The position numbers were made by a program, and so were the translations under genes. A model generated the notes under the pieces. It was not told the DNA's origin. It did no database searches and saw nothing but the letters and a program-made list of their open reading frames with translations. This document shows, piece after piece, positions 52,460-60,335 of a stretch of 64,000 nt of DNA (position 1 is its first letter; every line of letters starts with the position of its first letter). The stretch comes from NC2004 sp050874905 (GTDB taxonomy: Bacteria; Bacillota; Clostridia; Lachnospirales; Lachnospiraceae). The stretch is from positions 80,729 to 144,728 of the forward strand of contig JBNMLP010000005.1 in the NCBI GenBank assembly GCA_050874905.1. The letters run 5' to 3'.

Positions 52460-54012
52460 TGGCACACCACCTCGTCTTCCCGGATCACCTGATCCTGCTG
52501 TCCTTTCATAAGTCTGCGCGCCACGGTCGTATAGTAGGTATTATGCGTAAAAAATTCCCGTGTCATACTTTCGCCTACGATATGTCCATCAAACAGCAAT
52601 CCACAAGTATCTGCAATTTCTGCCGCAAATGCCAGATCATGTGTCACCAATACAATGGTCTTTCCTTCCTGTTTCAGCTCTTTTAAAAGTTTTAATAATT
52701 GCGCTTTATTGTCCGGGTCTAACCCCTTCGTCGGTTCATCCAGCAGCAAAATATCCGGCTCATCCTTAAGTACGATCAGCAGTGCCAGCCGCTCCTGTTC
52801 TCCACCGCTTAGATCATAAGGATGTTTCTGCAACAGCTCTTTCATGCCAAATTGCTGCAAAAGTGTTTCCTTTGTCTCACGCACTTCCTCTTCCACAAGA
52901 TCAGAAGTAAAATGAAATACCGGGTCCTGACATAAATATCCAATCTTTTTTTTCACCGCAATTTTTCCTGCATATGGTTTTAACATGCTCTGAAGCAGGC
53001 GGAGCAGCGTGGTCTTTCCACTTCCATTTCCCCCAAGAAGGGCATAACATTCTCCTTCTTCTACCAAAAAAGACAGCCCGGCCAACTGGTCTTTTTGGTG
53101 CCGTTCATATCGAAAATAGACATCCTTTGCTAAGAGTACGGCATCTTTTTTCTTTCTTTTTCTCTGCACTTTATCCGGTTGATATATCGTCTTTGGAAGA
53201 TCCAGTGACCGAAGTGCTTCTTTTGCGGCAGGAAGGGTAAGTGGAAACTCCCGTTCCTTACTGCACCGTGCCGTTATTCTGGTCACAGTTGGCAGGTAGA
53301 GTGGCTTATGTTCATAGAGAAACGGAACCGCCTGCTTTGTTGTCTCATAGAAAAGCGGCATACCCTGTTCTAACCACATCACCTGATCAGCAAGTTCCAT
53401 CACTTCGTCTACACGGTGTTCCGTTAAGATAATAGCAATACCAAGTTCCCGTTTAATGCGTGAAAGCAGTGTCAAAAATTGTTTTGCACTGATCGGATCA
53501 AGCTGACTCGTCGGTTCATCAAGCAAGATGATCTTTGGATCCATTGTGAGTACACTTGCCAGATTTAAAATCTGCTTCTGTCCCCCCGATAAGACATCTG
53601 TTTCTTTCCGAAACCAGTCAGTAATCCCGAAATAGTTGGCTACCTCAGCAATCTTAAGCTCCATTTCAGTCTGACTAAGTCCCTTGTTTTCCAGTCCAAA
53701 CGCAAGCTCATGCCATACCTTATCTGTCACGATCTGATGATTCGGATCCTGAAAAACATAGCCAATCTCAAAATGCTGCACTTCTTTGCTGCACTGCTCC
53801 AAAGGCTGGTGCCGGTAGGTCACCTCACCACTCCTTGTTCCACACGGAGTAAGCTCCCATTTGCATTGCTTTAACAGTGTCGTCTTTCCGGAACCGGAGC
53901 TTCCGAGCAGCAACAGCATCTCTCCCTCTTTGATAGACAGATTTACATGGGAAAGACATGGCTCCTGCCCCGGATATGCAAATGTCAGATCTTTGATTCC
54001 AAGTAATTCCAT
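52456..54012 (-). CDS. ECF transporter ATPase, two fused ABC domains (EcfA-A')
   Basis: A 518-aa protein fusing both energising ATPases. Domain 1 (1-250): Walker A GSSGSGKTT near residue 36, signature LSGGQKQ near residue 141, Walker B IILLDEPTSQLDP near residue 160. Domain 2 (about 290-518): Walker A GGNGSGKTT near residue 336, signature LSGGEQER near residue 415, Walker B ILLLDEPTKGLDP near residue 434. Most ECF systems use two separate genes. It overlaps ecfT by 28 nt and ecfS by 4 nt, so subunits are made together. Confidence 0.92.
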   Translation of the reverse strand: MELLGIKDLTFAYPGQEPCLSHVNLSIKEGEMLLLLGSSGSGKTTLLKQCKWELTPCGTRSGEVTYRHQPLEQCSKEVQHFEIGYVFQDPNHQIVTDKVWHELAFGLENKGLSQTEMELKIAEVANYFGITDWFRKETDVLSGGQKQILNLASVLTMDPKIILLDEPTSQLDPISAKQFLTLLSRIKRELGIAIILTEHRVDEVMELADQVMWLEQGMPLFYETTKQAVPFLYEHKPLYLPTVTRITARCSKEREFPLTLPAAKEALRSLDLPKTIYQPDKVQRKRKKKDAVLLAKDVYFRYERHQKDQLAGLSFLVEEGECYALLGGNGSGKTTLLRLLQSMLKPYAGKIAVKKKIGYLCQDPVFHFTSDLVEEEVRETKETLLQQFGMKELLQKHPYDLSGGEQERLALLIVLKDEPDILLLDEPTKGLDPDNKAQLLKLLKELKQEGKTIVLVTHDLAFAAEIADTCGLLFDGHIVGESMTREFFTHNTYYTTVARRLMKGQQDQVIREDEVVCQ

Positions 54013-54824
54013 CGTATCTTCTCCTTTATTTCAATTCCAAGTGGAAGCAGTCCAAGCAGCGCGTAACCACCATAACAAACTGCTGCCCATAAAATATTCT
54101 GTTCCTGATACACGATCGGATAATAATAAAATGTCAGCATTTCCCGATAGGAAGCAAGCATGACCACACCAAGTACTAACACACTAAGCAGTACGATCAC
54201 ACTGTCTCGAAACCGCCAGCGGTAAATCTTAAAATTATGCCGGCGGTGACTGCCATACCCCCGCGCTGCCATCGAATCTGCTGTGTCCACCGAAGTTTCA
54301 AGTGCATAGGTCAGCAGCATCAAAAACCGTTTTCCCGCCTTTTGCTTTGGATTACATTCCCGTATTTTTTTCTCTGCTTTCTGATAAGTGGGGATCATAC
54401 GCAGCACCATCGAAAAAAGCAAACCGAAAAAAGGCGCAAATCGTCCGAAAAGCTGCACCCATTTGTCGGATGACATAGAGTCATTTAAAATGACGTACCA
54501 AAGCAGAACAGAAAGCAGCATTTCCCCCATCCCCAGTCCATAATAGATGGATTCAAGTGTAAGAGGATTGCCATTCTTAAAATAAAGCAGGATCGTCATT
54601 CCTTCATGGGAAAACAGCGGATTTAAAAGCACCGGAAACAAAAACAAGGGAAGGCATTTTAATAGCATGCGCCAGAAAGAACGTCCTTTTTGATAAAGCA
54701 AAGTAAGCATTGCCGTGATCAATGCAATGCTTACATAAAACGGGCTCATGGATACCATTAAAACCCCCGCCATAACCGCGATCCATATGAAGTTACTAAC
54801 CGGATGTAATCTCTTTATTTCCAT
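53985..54824 (-). CDS. ECF transporter transmembrane coupling protein EcfT
   Basis: A 279-aa membrane protein with about five to six helices (15-60, 66-80, 95-115, 128-145, 205-225, 240-262). The coupling motif MAARGYG near residue 185 contains the Ala-Arg-Gly that contacts the ATPases. It starts 3 nt after the DUF4430 lipoprotein gene and overlaps the ATPase gene. Confidence 0.88.
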   Translation of the reverse strand: MEIKRLHPVSNFIWIAVMAGVLMVSMSPFYVSIALITAMLTLLYQKGRSFWRMLLKCLPLFLFPVLLNPLFSHEGMTILLYFKNGNPLTLESIYYGLGMGEMLLSVLLWYVILNDSMSSDKWVQLFGRFAPFFGLLFSMVLRMIPTYQKAEKKIRECNPKQKAGKRFLMLLTYALETSVDTADSMAARGYGSHRRHNFKIYRWRFRDSVIVLLSVLVLGVVMLASYREMLTFYYYPIVYQEQNILWAAVCYGGYALLGLLPLGIEIKEKIRWNYLESKI

Positions 54825-54827
54825 CTC

Positions 54828-55640
54828 TTACTCCAAAACGTAAAACCAGATGATCTGATCCCCTTTGTTCAAGGTGTATTTGCTGCAGCCATAATTCGGA
54901 ACCACTCCATTTACCTGATATTTCCACCCGGAGGTCTCCCCGGCATCAAATTCGTAGAGATTGTAAATTCCCTCGATATAGTTTGTTTTATAGCCCGGCG
55001 TATACGTGTATTCCATCGGAATCTTATGTGCTTTCGTTTCCCGCTGCAGTACATCAAACACCGTGTCTCCCTGTGTATAGGATACTTCCGCATTCTGATA
55101 GATCATGCCATCCTTTGGAACCAGACCGCGCTTGTTTTTCTTTACCTGATCCATATGATTCAAAAGATTTTTACATTCGATCGTCAGGCTGACCGTATCT
55201 GCTGTCACCGTTTCTTCGGTTGCACTTTCTGCCGTGGTGCTTGTTACAGTATTGGACAGATCCGTCTGCGTACTCTGCTCTGTCGTTACAGAAGATGCTG
55301 TTTGTTTTTTACTGGAAGATTTTTTCTTTGTTTTTTTAGAAGTTGTCTGCTCCTCGTTCTTTGCTTCCGGTGTTGTATCTTTCTTATCTGTTTTTTCTTC
55401 TTTATTTTGTTCTGTCGTCTGCTCTTTTTTCTTTTTTTGGTCCGCCTTCTGTTCCTGACTCTGCTCCTTTAGATCATCCGGCACAATGTAATCCTCTTCT
55501 GTCGCTGCCTCTTTGGAAACCGTCTGTTTCGTCTCTGACTTTGCAGCCGACGAAGCATTTTTATTTCCCGTACCACAGCCTGAAAAAAGGCAAAGTGTTA
55601 CAAGCAGTAACAAACTTATGATCTTCTTTTTCTTCTCCAT
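54828..55640 (-). CDS. DUF4430 (transcobalamin beta-domain-like) lipoprotein
   Basis: A 270-aa surface lipoprotein. Signal peptide with lipobox LFSGC (Cys22), a long Lys/Glu/Thr/Ser linker (25-145), then a DUF4430 domain (148-270): VSLTIECKNLL, DTVFDVLQRE near residue 193, YIEGIYNLYEFDAG near residue 221 and GWKYQVNGVVPNYGCSKYTLNKGDQIIWFYV to the end. Human intrinsic factor and transcobalamin carry this domain as their C-terminal beta domain. It is inferred to bind or hand over corrinoid outside the membrane. Its start lies inside the upstream toroid gene (25-nt overlap). Confidence 0.85.
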   Translation of the reverse strand: MEKKKKIISLLLLVTLCLFSGCGTGNKNASSAAKSETKQTVSKEAATEEDYIVPDDLKEQSQEQKADQKKKKEQTTEQNKEEKTDKKDTTPEAKNEEQTTSKKTKKKSSSKKQTASSVTTEQSTQTDLSNTVTSTTAESATEETVTADTVSLTIECKNLLNHMDQVKKNKRGLVPKDGMIYQNAEVSYTQGDTVFDVLQRETKAHKIPMEYTYTPGYKTNYIEGIYNLYEFDAGETSGWKYQVNGVVPNYGCSKYTLNKGDQIIWFYVLE

Positions 55641-57448
55641 ACAAAAACTCCTATCACGATCAAAAGAAGTAGGGCAGTGAAAAAGATACGCTCCTGCTTC
55701 TCTGTCTTATGTTCTTTCCCAGTCTCTTTTTTCTTCTGAGACTGTTCTGCCTTTACTGTCGTAACCACTTTTTGTTGTTTGCTTTGTTCCTGCGCTACAG
55801 TAGAATTCCGCACCTTATCCGCAAGAAAATAATCTCCCGCTTCCTCTACCACTACCTGGCACGTACCATCTTTCACAGTAACTTTAGCAAGTGCTGCTAC
55901 CTTATCTTCTGTACCAAAATACTGGCAAAGCACATAGTCGCCATCCGGCAATGCAGTTTTCACACGGATCGAGCATGGAAATGTATGCTTTTTCGTCACA
56001 TGAAACCCATCGTAGGTGTCGCTAAGCCATGCAAATTCCTGCATTTTTTTCTCTGACACAGCCTGGTAAAGTGATACCTTTTTCTTTTTTTGCTTCTTCT
56101 GAAAAAATGATGTCTTTTGCTTCTTCTGTAAATGCGGTACTTTATTTTTAACAGAAATTGTTGCTACTGACTGCTTTTTCGCCTGTTTTCTTTTTTCTTT
56201 TTTCAAGACAATATTCTTTTTCGGAAATGGCTTCTTCATCGTTGTTTTTTGTTTTTCTTCCTTTTCCGGCTGCTTTACAGAAGAAGGTTCTATCACCTGT
56301 ACCGTAGTGATCTGTTCTGTAGAAGCTTCTTCCTTTTTCGCTTCTGTAGTCTCTGGTGTCTGCTGCTCTGTTTCCTTTTCATTGCCATCATCCGCCGGAT
56401 TTTTCTCTTCTTCGCCCGCTGCCGGCCCAAATAACTCCCGAACATTCAGTTCCTTTTTGTCCTGCTGCAACATGGTATCCTGCGCGACCTCAGACATGGA
56501 ATAAAGAGAAGCAGCATTTTCCTGATCACGCGTATAGGCAACCAGTGCATATGCCGCCTGCTGTGTTGCCATGCGATTGCTTCCACCATCCTTTATGTGA
56601 CAAAAAGAACCATCGGCGAGCTGGAATGTAAGCAATGCAGTAAGCGGATTTCCATTTTCCTTTTGAAAGCGGGAATCTTCCACCGAAATATGTGCTACAC
56701 TCAAGGCAGTAAGCACCTGCGCTGTACTTTCTGAATTAACTGCTCCGTAGCTTTTATAACTTCCATCCTCTCCCATCATCTGAGAAAGCTTAGCCACTGC
56801 TTTTTCTATCGCAGCCTGTACCCCATCGATCGTCTGGCTATAAGGTGTCAGCGCAGAGATGACGATCGATGTCGTGTCCGGCTCCGCATAACGTCCGGAA
56901 AATGCAAATCCGCCATCTTCCAACTGCTTCGACAACAGATAGGAAACCAGTTTTTCTCTCGTATTCTGTGTATATCCCTGCGGCACAGTTGGAATCTCAT
57001 ACCCTCTGCTGTCCAGAGCTAAAAGTGCATAGATCCCGCCATAAATTCCCTGTGTGACCACATAATCATAATTGGAAAGGGGCTCTAGCAAAGAATAGCC
57101 ATATACATTAGAAGCATCCACCCCTACACTGCTGAGCGCAAGTATGGTTCTGGTATACTCTGTCGAGCGGTTCTTTGATAGAATCCCTTTCTTTTCCTCT
57201 AATCGCTGTTCTAAAGCAGCAAAATAAGCAGCCTTTGCCGTATCTGTCAGCTTTCCTCCTCTGGCAAGGGTAAAAATCTCCCAGTCACCCGGTGTCTCCT
57301 GCTCTGATACTCCACTTAAATACGACAACACCTGATCGCAAGCCGCTTTTGTCTGCTGTGCATCAGCTGCTGCCGGCTGGATCAAATAAAAACAAAGAAG
57401 AAGGAGGCTCAGCCCGATACAGCATACCTTTTTTTGTACCTGTTTCAT
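55616..57448 (-). CDS. Surface-anchored alpha/alpha-toroid protein (transcobalamin alpha-domain-like)
   Basis: A 610-aa exported protein. Signal peptide (1-30), then an alpha/alpha toroid of the prenyltransferase/squalene-cyclase type (about 35-310) with repeated helix pairs: QGIYGGIYALLALDS, LLSKQLEDGGFAFSG, DTTSIVISALTPY, NSESTAQVLTALS, FQLADGSFCHI, ATQQAAYALVAY. A Lys-rich low-complexity region (350-470) follows, a beta domain (about 475-560), then a C-terminal membrane helix and RRKRRS tail that anchor it; no LPXTG. No terpene-cyclase acid motif was seen, so a binding role is more likely than catalysis. ATG 57446-57448 with AAAGGAGG ahead. Confidence 0.8.
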   Translation of the reverse strand: MKQVQKKVCCIGLSLLLLCFYLIQPAAADAQQTKAACDQVLSYLSGVSEQETPGDWEIFTLARGGKLTDTAKAAYFAALEQRLEEKKGILSKNRSTEYTRTILALSSVGVDASNVYGYSLLEPLSNYDYVVTQGIYGGIYALLALDSRGYEIPTVPQGYTQNTREKLVSYLLSKQLEDGGFAFSGRYAEPDTTSIVISALTPYSQTIDGVQAAIEKAVAKLSQMMGEDGSYKSYGAVNSESTAQVLTALSVAHISVEDSRFQKENGNPLTALLTFQLADGSFCHIKDGGSNRMATQQAAYALVAYTRDQENAASLYSMSEVAQDTMLQQDKKELNVRELFGPAAGEEEKNPADDGNEKETEQQTPETTEAKKEEASTEQITTVQVIEPSSVKQPEKEEKQKTTMKKPFPKKNIVLKKEKRKQAKKQSVATISVKNKVPHLQKKQKTSFFQKKQKKKKVSLYQAVSEKKMQEFAWLSDTYDGFHVTKKHTFPCSIRVKTALPDGDYVLCQYFGTEDKVAALAKVTVKDGTCQVVVEEAGDYFLADKVRNSTVAQEQSKQQKVVTTVKAEQSQKKKETGKEHKTEKQERIFFTALLLLIVIGVFVWRRKRRS

Positions 57449-57501
57449 ACGCTTTGCCTCCTTTAACTTCTCATGTAACATACTAATTTATCAGCATCAT
57501 A

Positions 57502-59397
57502 CTATTTTACTACAACTTTTGCAATACGGCTATATTTTCCATATACAGTAGTTTTATTTTCCTTGCGGTATGCACGACTTCTGACATAGTAGGTTTTTCC
57601 ACTCTTTAATTTCTTAAAGGTGTATTTGACCTTCTTAGTATTGATTGTTACGGTTGTCTTCTTTGCAAATTTCTTTGATGTAGAAAGCTGTACCTGATAA
57701 CCGGTTGCTTTCTTTACCTTCTTTAACTGAACTGCAGCCTGCTTTTTCTTTGCAGAAGTAACAGAGGCAACTTTGGCAGTTGTTTTCTTTACAGTTTTCT
57801 GTGCACTGGAAGGCTGGACTGCTTCCGTTGTCTTGGCTTCCGTAGTAGCTGTTTCTGTGTCCTTCTTGATCGTCAAAGTAATTGTGATCGCAGGTGCCTC
57901 TTCCGTTGTCTTATCTGTATCCTTGCCCGGTTTCTGATCCGGAGTTGGCTCAGGGGTAACCTGTGCCGGGGTAACAGTTACAATACAAACAGGGGAAACT
58001 ATAGTTCTAGCTCCCTCTGGTGCTTTTGCAGATACTACATAGGTTCCCGCTTTATCAAAGGAAATAGTTGCGTTTCCATTTGCATCTGTCACCACATTAG
58101 AAAAGGCAGTAAAGGTTCCATCTGCTGCAACTGTACCAAGAACGGCACCTTCATATGGTTTTACTATTGTGTTCCAATTTTCGTCATATCCATCATACTT
58201 TTTCAAATTTAAAGTAATACTTTTGCCAGATTGTACATCGCATTTGTTCACATTAAACCAAGTATAATAATCAGATACGCTCAGGTCATAATCATATTCA
58301 TTATTATATACACATGCAGTTATGAAATCTCCTGTTTTAACTTCCTGTGTCAATCCGCCTGCACTTTCGTCATTTACAAAATATCCACAATTAGAAGTTT
58401 CCACTCCCCATATCTTAGTTATATATGCTCCATAAGTACCTGAACCAGTTTCAAATCCACCTGGACAATATGTCTCATGCATTGCCTTAAAGGTTTCATC
58501 AATATCGATCTTTCCATCTGCATTCAGATCCACTGCATGTACCGGTACTTCTGCCATCAAGGTCTTATTCTTATCATTTCCAACTGCAATGTTACCCTTG
58601 TCTACCATTGTCACAGTTACGTCTGCGCTTGCAATGGTTACAATGCAGACAGGAGAAACTAATGCACTTGCGCCTTCTGGAGCCTTTGCAGATACTACAT
58701 ACGTTCCATCCTTATCAAAGGAAATGGCTGCTTTTCCGTCTTTATCTGTTACAGCATTTGAAAATGCGGTAAAGGTTCCATCTGCTGAAACAGTGCCAAG
58801 CGTTGCTCCGGCGTATGGGTTCACTTTATTCCAGTCTGCACCACTACCATATGCATTAAGTGCCAATGTTACTTTTTTTCCCACTGCCGCGTTACACTTG
58901 TTTACATCAAACCAGCTATACTGGTCAGACCAGGTTGTACCATCTTTATAAATAAATCCCTTTACAGAATCTCCTGTTTTTACCTCATCAGCCAGACTCC
59001 ATGCACTATTATTATTTACATAATAACCAAAACTTCCGCTAGTATCTCCCCACAGTTTGTTTACAGATAATCCATACTGACCTACACTGCTCTCAAATCC
59101 GCCCGGGCAATATGTCTCATGCATTGCCTTAAAGGTTTCATCAATATCGATCTTTCCATCTTTATTCAGATCCACTGCATGTACCGGTACTTCTGCCATC
59201 AGTGTCTTATTCTCGTCTTTTCCGACTGCAATTTCACCTTTGTCCACCATTGTTACGGTTACATCTGCGCTTGCTACCGCATTTTCTGCATCTGCAGCAT
59301 TGGCTGTCACGGTGCTTGAAAATGCTGGTAAATATGCAAGACATAAACTCAGCACACAAAGATATGCCAGCACTCTTTTTCCTACATTGTTTCTCAT
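57502..59397 (-). CDS. Secreted two-repeat protein with EF-hand loops, first gene of the B12-riboswitch operon
   Basis: A 631-aa exported protein. Signal peptide (1-34). Two tandem copies of a ~215-residue unit (44-257 and 258-477), each opening ADVTVTMVDKG, with a calcium EF-hand-type loop (DLNKDGKIDIDE, 76-87; DLNADGKIDIDE, 290-301), a YCPGGFE stretch, a DUF4430-like strand pattern (GSFGYYVNNNSA...VKTGDSV) and a C-terminal Ig-like part (GTYVVSAKAPEGA). A Thr/Pro/Glu linker (478-545) leads to an FN3 module (about 549-631). No anchor motif. It may be the outermost corrinoid binder; that is inference from riboswitch control and the DUF4430-like pattern. Confidence 0.75.
   Translation of the reverse strand: MRNNVGKRVLAYLCVLSLCLAYLPAFSSTVTANAADAENAVASADVTVTMVDKGEIAVGKDENKTLMAEVPVHAVDLNKDGKIDIDETFKAMHETYCPGGFESSVGQYGLSVNKLWGDTSGSFGYYVNNNSAWSLADEVKTGDSVKGFIYKDGTTWSDQYSWFDVNKCNAAVGKKVTLALNAYGSGADWNKVNPYAGATLGTVSADGTFTAFSNAVTDKDGKAAISFDKDGTYVVSAKAPEGASALVSPVCIVTIASADVTVTMVDKGNIAVGNDKNKTLMAEVPVHAVDLNADGKIDIDETFKAMHETYCPGGFETGSGTYGAYITKIWGVETSNCGYFVNDESAGGLTQEVKTGDFITACVYNNEYDYDLSVSDYYTWFNVNKCDVQSGKSITLNLKKYDGYDENWNTIVKPYEGAVLGTVAADGTFTAFSNVVTDANGNATISFDKAGTYVVSAKAPEGARTIVSPVCIVTVTPAQVTPEPTPDQKPGKDTDKTTEEAPAITITLTIKKDTETATTEAKTTEAVQPSSAQKTVKKTTAKVASVTSAKKKQAAVQLKKVKKATGYQVQLSTSKKFAKKTTVTINTKKVKYTFKKLKSGKTYYVRSRAYRKENKTTVYGKYSRIAKVVVK
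57967..58626 (-). repeat. Coding repeat unit 2 of the two-repeat protein
   Basis: Encodes residues 258-477. Direct repeat of 58627-59268 with a 642-bp offset. The EF-hand and Ig-like ends are nearly identical at DNA level; the middle differs and is slightly longer. Confidence 0.9.
58627..59268 (-). repeat. Coding repeat unit 1 of the two-repeat protein
   Basis: Encodes residues 44-257; partner of unit 2. The best-conserved DNA blocks are around 59105-59215 and 58480-58560. Confidence 0.9.
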
Positions 59398-59423
59398 AAT
59401 ATCCTCCTTGGGTTTTTGGTATT

Positions 59424-59450
59424 AAAAAAACACAATATTCCTATTGTGTT
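59424..59450 (-). terminator. Second terminator between the B12 riboswitch and its first gene
   Basis: Minus strand stem AACACAAT/ATTGTGTT with a 6-nt loop and a T-run of seven. It lies 27 nt before the first gene's ATG. Confidence 0.8.
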
Positions 59451-59487
59451 CTAAAAAGCGTTTGTTATGGCACGGTTTTCATACACC

Positions 59488-59515
59488 AAAAAAACATCCC
59501 GGAGGATTCCGGAAC
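59488..59515 (-). terminator. First terminator downstream of the B12 riboswitch
   Basis: Minus strand stem TTCCGGA/TCCGGGA (one G-T pair) with loop ATCC, then TG and seven T. About 50 nt after the aptamer, in the usual place for an expression platform. Confidence 0.75.
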
Positions 59516-59565
59516 CATCTGCCATTTCTGCCGCTTTCATCAGTTACGTGTGATGTGTGGTAGCT

Positions 59566-59740
59566 ATCTTATGCAGGTCTCCTGACTTACGCAATCGCAT
59601 TTCTCTCTCCTTCTCGTGCAGGTTTTGCACAATGGAACACGAAAGAAACTAAACGCTCACAGTAGCACGTCTGTACCGGACTTTCACCGGTTTCCCTCTT
59701 AGCTGCCAGTGATACACTGGTAGAACACAAAATCTGAAAT
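59566..59740 (-). ncRNA. Cobalamin riboswitch
   Basis: On the minus strand the B12-box set appears in order: CCAGTG...CACTGG stem, AGAGGGAAACCGGTGAAAGTCCGG, the GACGTGCTACTGTGAGCG block, a variable arm and the 3' AAGTCAGGAGACCTGCAT. It controls the six genes from 59397 down to 51800. The whole 400-bp gap between mug-like gene and operon is promoter, aptamer and two terminators. Confidence 0.95.
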
Positions 59741-59761
59741 TCGTTTCTTTAATTCTTTCCT

Positions 59762-59790
59762 ATACTAACACTGTCCTTTGGATTTCGCAA
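59762..59790 (-). promoter_or_regulatory. Promoter of the B12-riboswitch operon
   Basis: Minus strand TTGCGA, 17 nt, TAGTAT with TG ahead of the -10, about 20 nt upstream of the aptamer. Confidence 0.6.
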
Positions 59791-59797
59791 TGTTTAT

Positions 59798-60301
59798 TTA
59801 TATAATCTCTCCAATTTTTTCCCTCCATATCGTCCTCAGACGTTCGATGGAATATGCCGCATTGGCAGGACTGGTTGATGGCAGAGTAACTGCTTCTATC
59901 CCAAGCTCCTTTTGCTGATATTTTTTATAGTAGCTTGCAGAAGTCGCTCCATTACAGAAAATCCGTGTTACCTTTGACTGCGCAAGAATAGGAGCAAGAT
60001 CCGTTGGCTCAACATGTTTGATGCTGCTGTCACTGGAACCAATGATGTCGCAGCTATAGATCGCATCCCACAGGGCAACGTGATGAGAATGAAGCATCTG
60101 CTTTTTCTCCTCGATCGTCTTCGGCTCCTCGCAAGCGAGCACCGCCGCCATCACCTTCCAGAAACGATTCCTCGGATGTCCGTAAAAGAACATCTGCTCT
60201 CTGGATTTTACTGAGGGTAGGCTGCCTAAAATAAGGATTTTAGAATCCTTATCATATAACGGTGGAAATGGATGTACGATGTGTTCATAGGTTGTGTTCA
60301 T
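59798..60301 (-). CDS. Hypoxanthine/uracil-DNA glycosylase (Mug-like)
   Basis: A 167-aa base-excision repair enzyme of the UDG superfamily, closest in look to DNA-deoxyinosine glycosylases. Motif 1 is ILGSLPSVKSREQMFFYGHPRNRFWKVM (near residues 25-52) and motif 2 is LPSTSPANAAYS near residue 139. The middle HHVALWDAIYSCDIIGSSDSSI is family-typical. Mutated bases removed are inferred from the family. SD AAAGGAAAA precedes the ATG. Confidence 0.88.
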   Translation of the reverse strand: MNTTYEHIVHPFPPLYDKDSKILILGSLPSVKSREQMFFYGHPRNRFWKVMAAVLACEEPKTIEEKKQMLHSHHVALWDAIYSCDIIGSSDSSIKHVEPTDLAPILAQSKVTRIFCNGATSASYYKKYQQKELGIEAVTLPSTSPANAAYSIERLRTIWREKIGEII

Positions 60302-60335
60302 ATAACTTTTCCTTTCAAAATAAAAACCTTATTAC

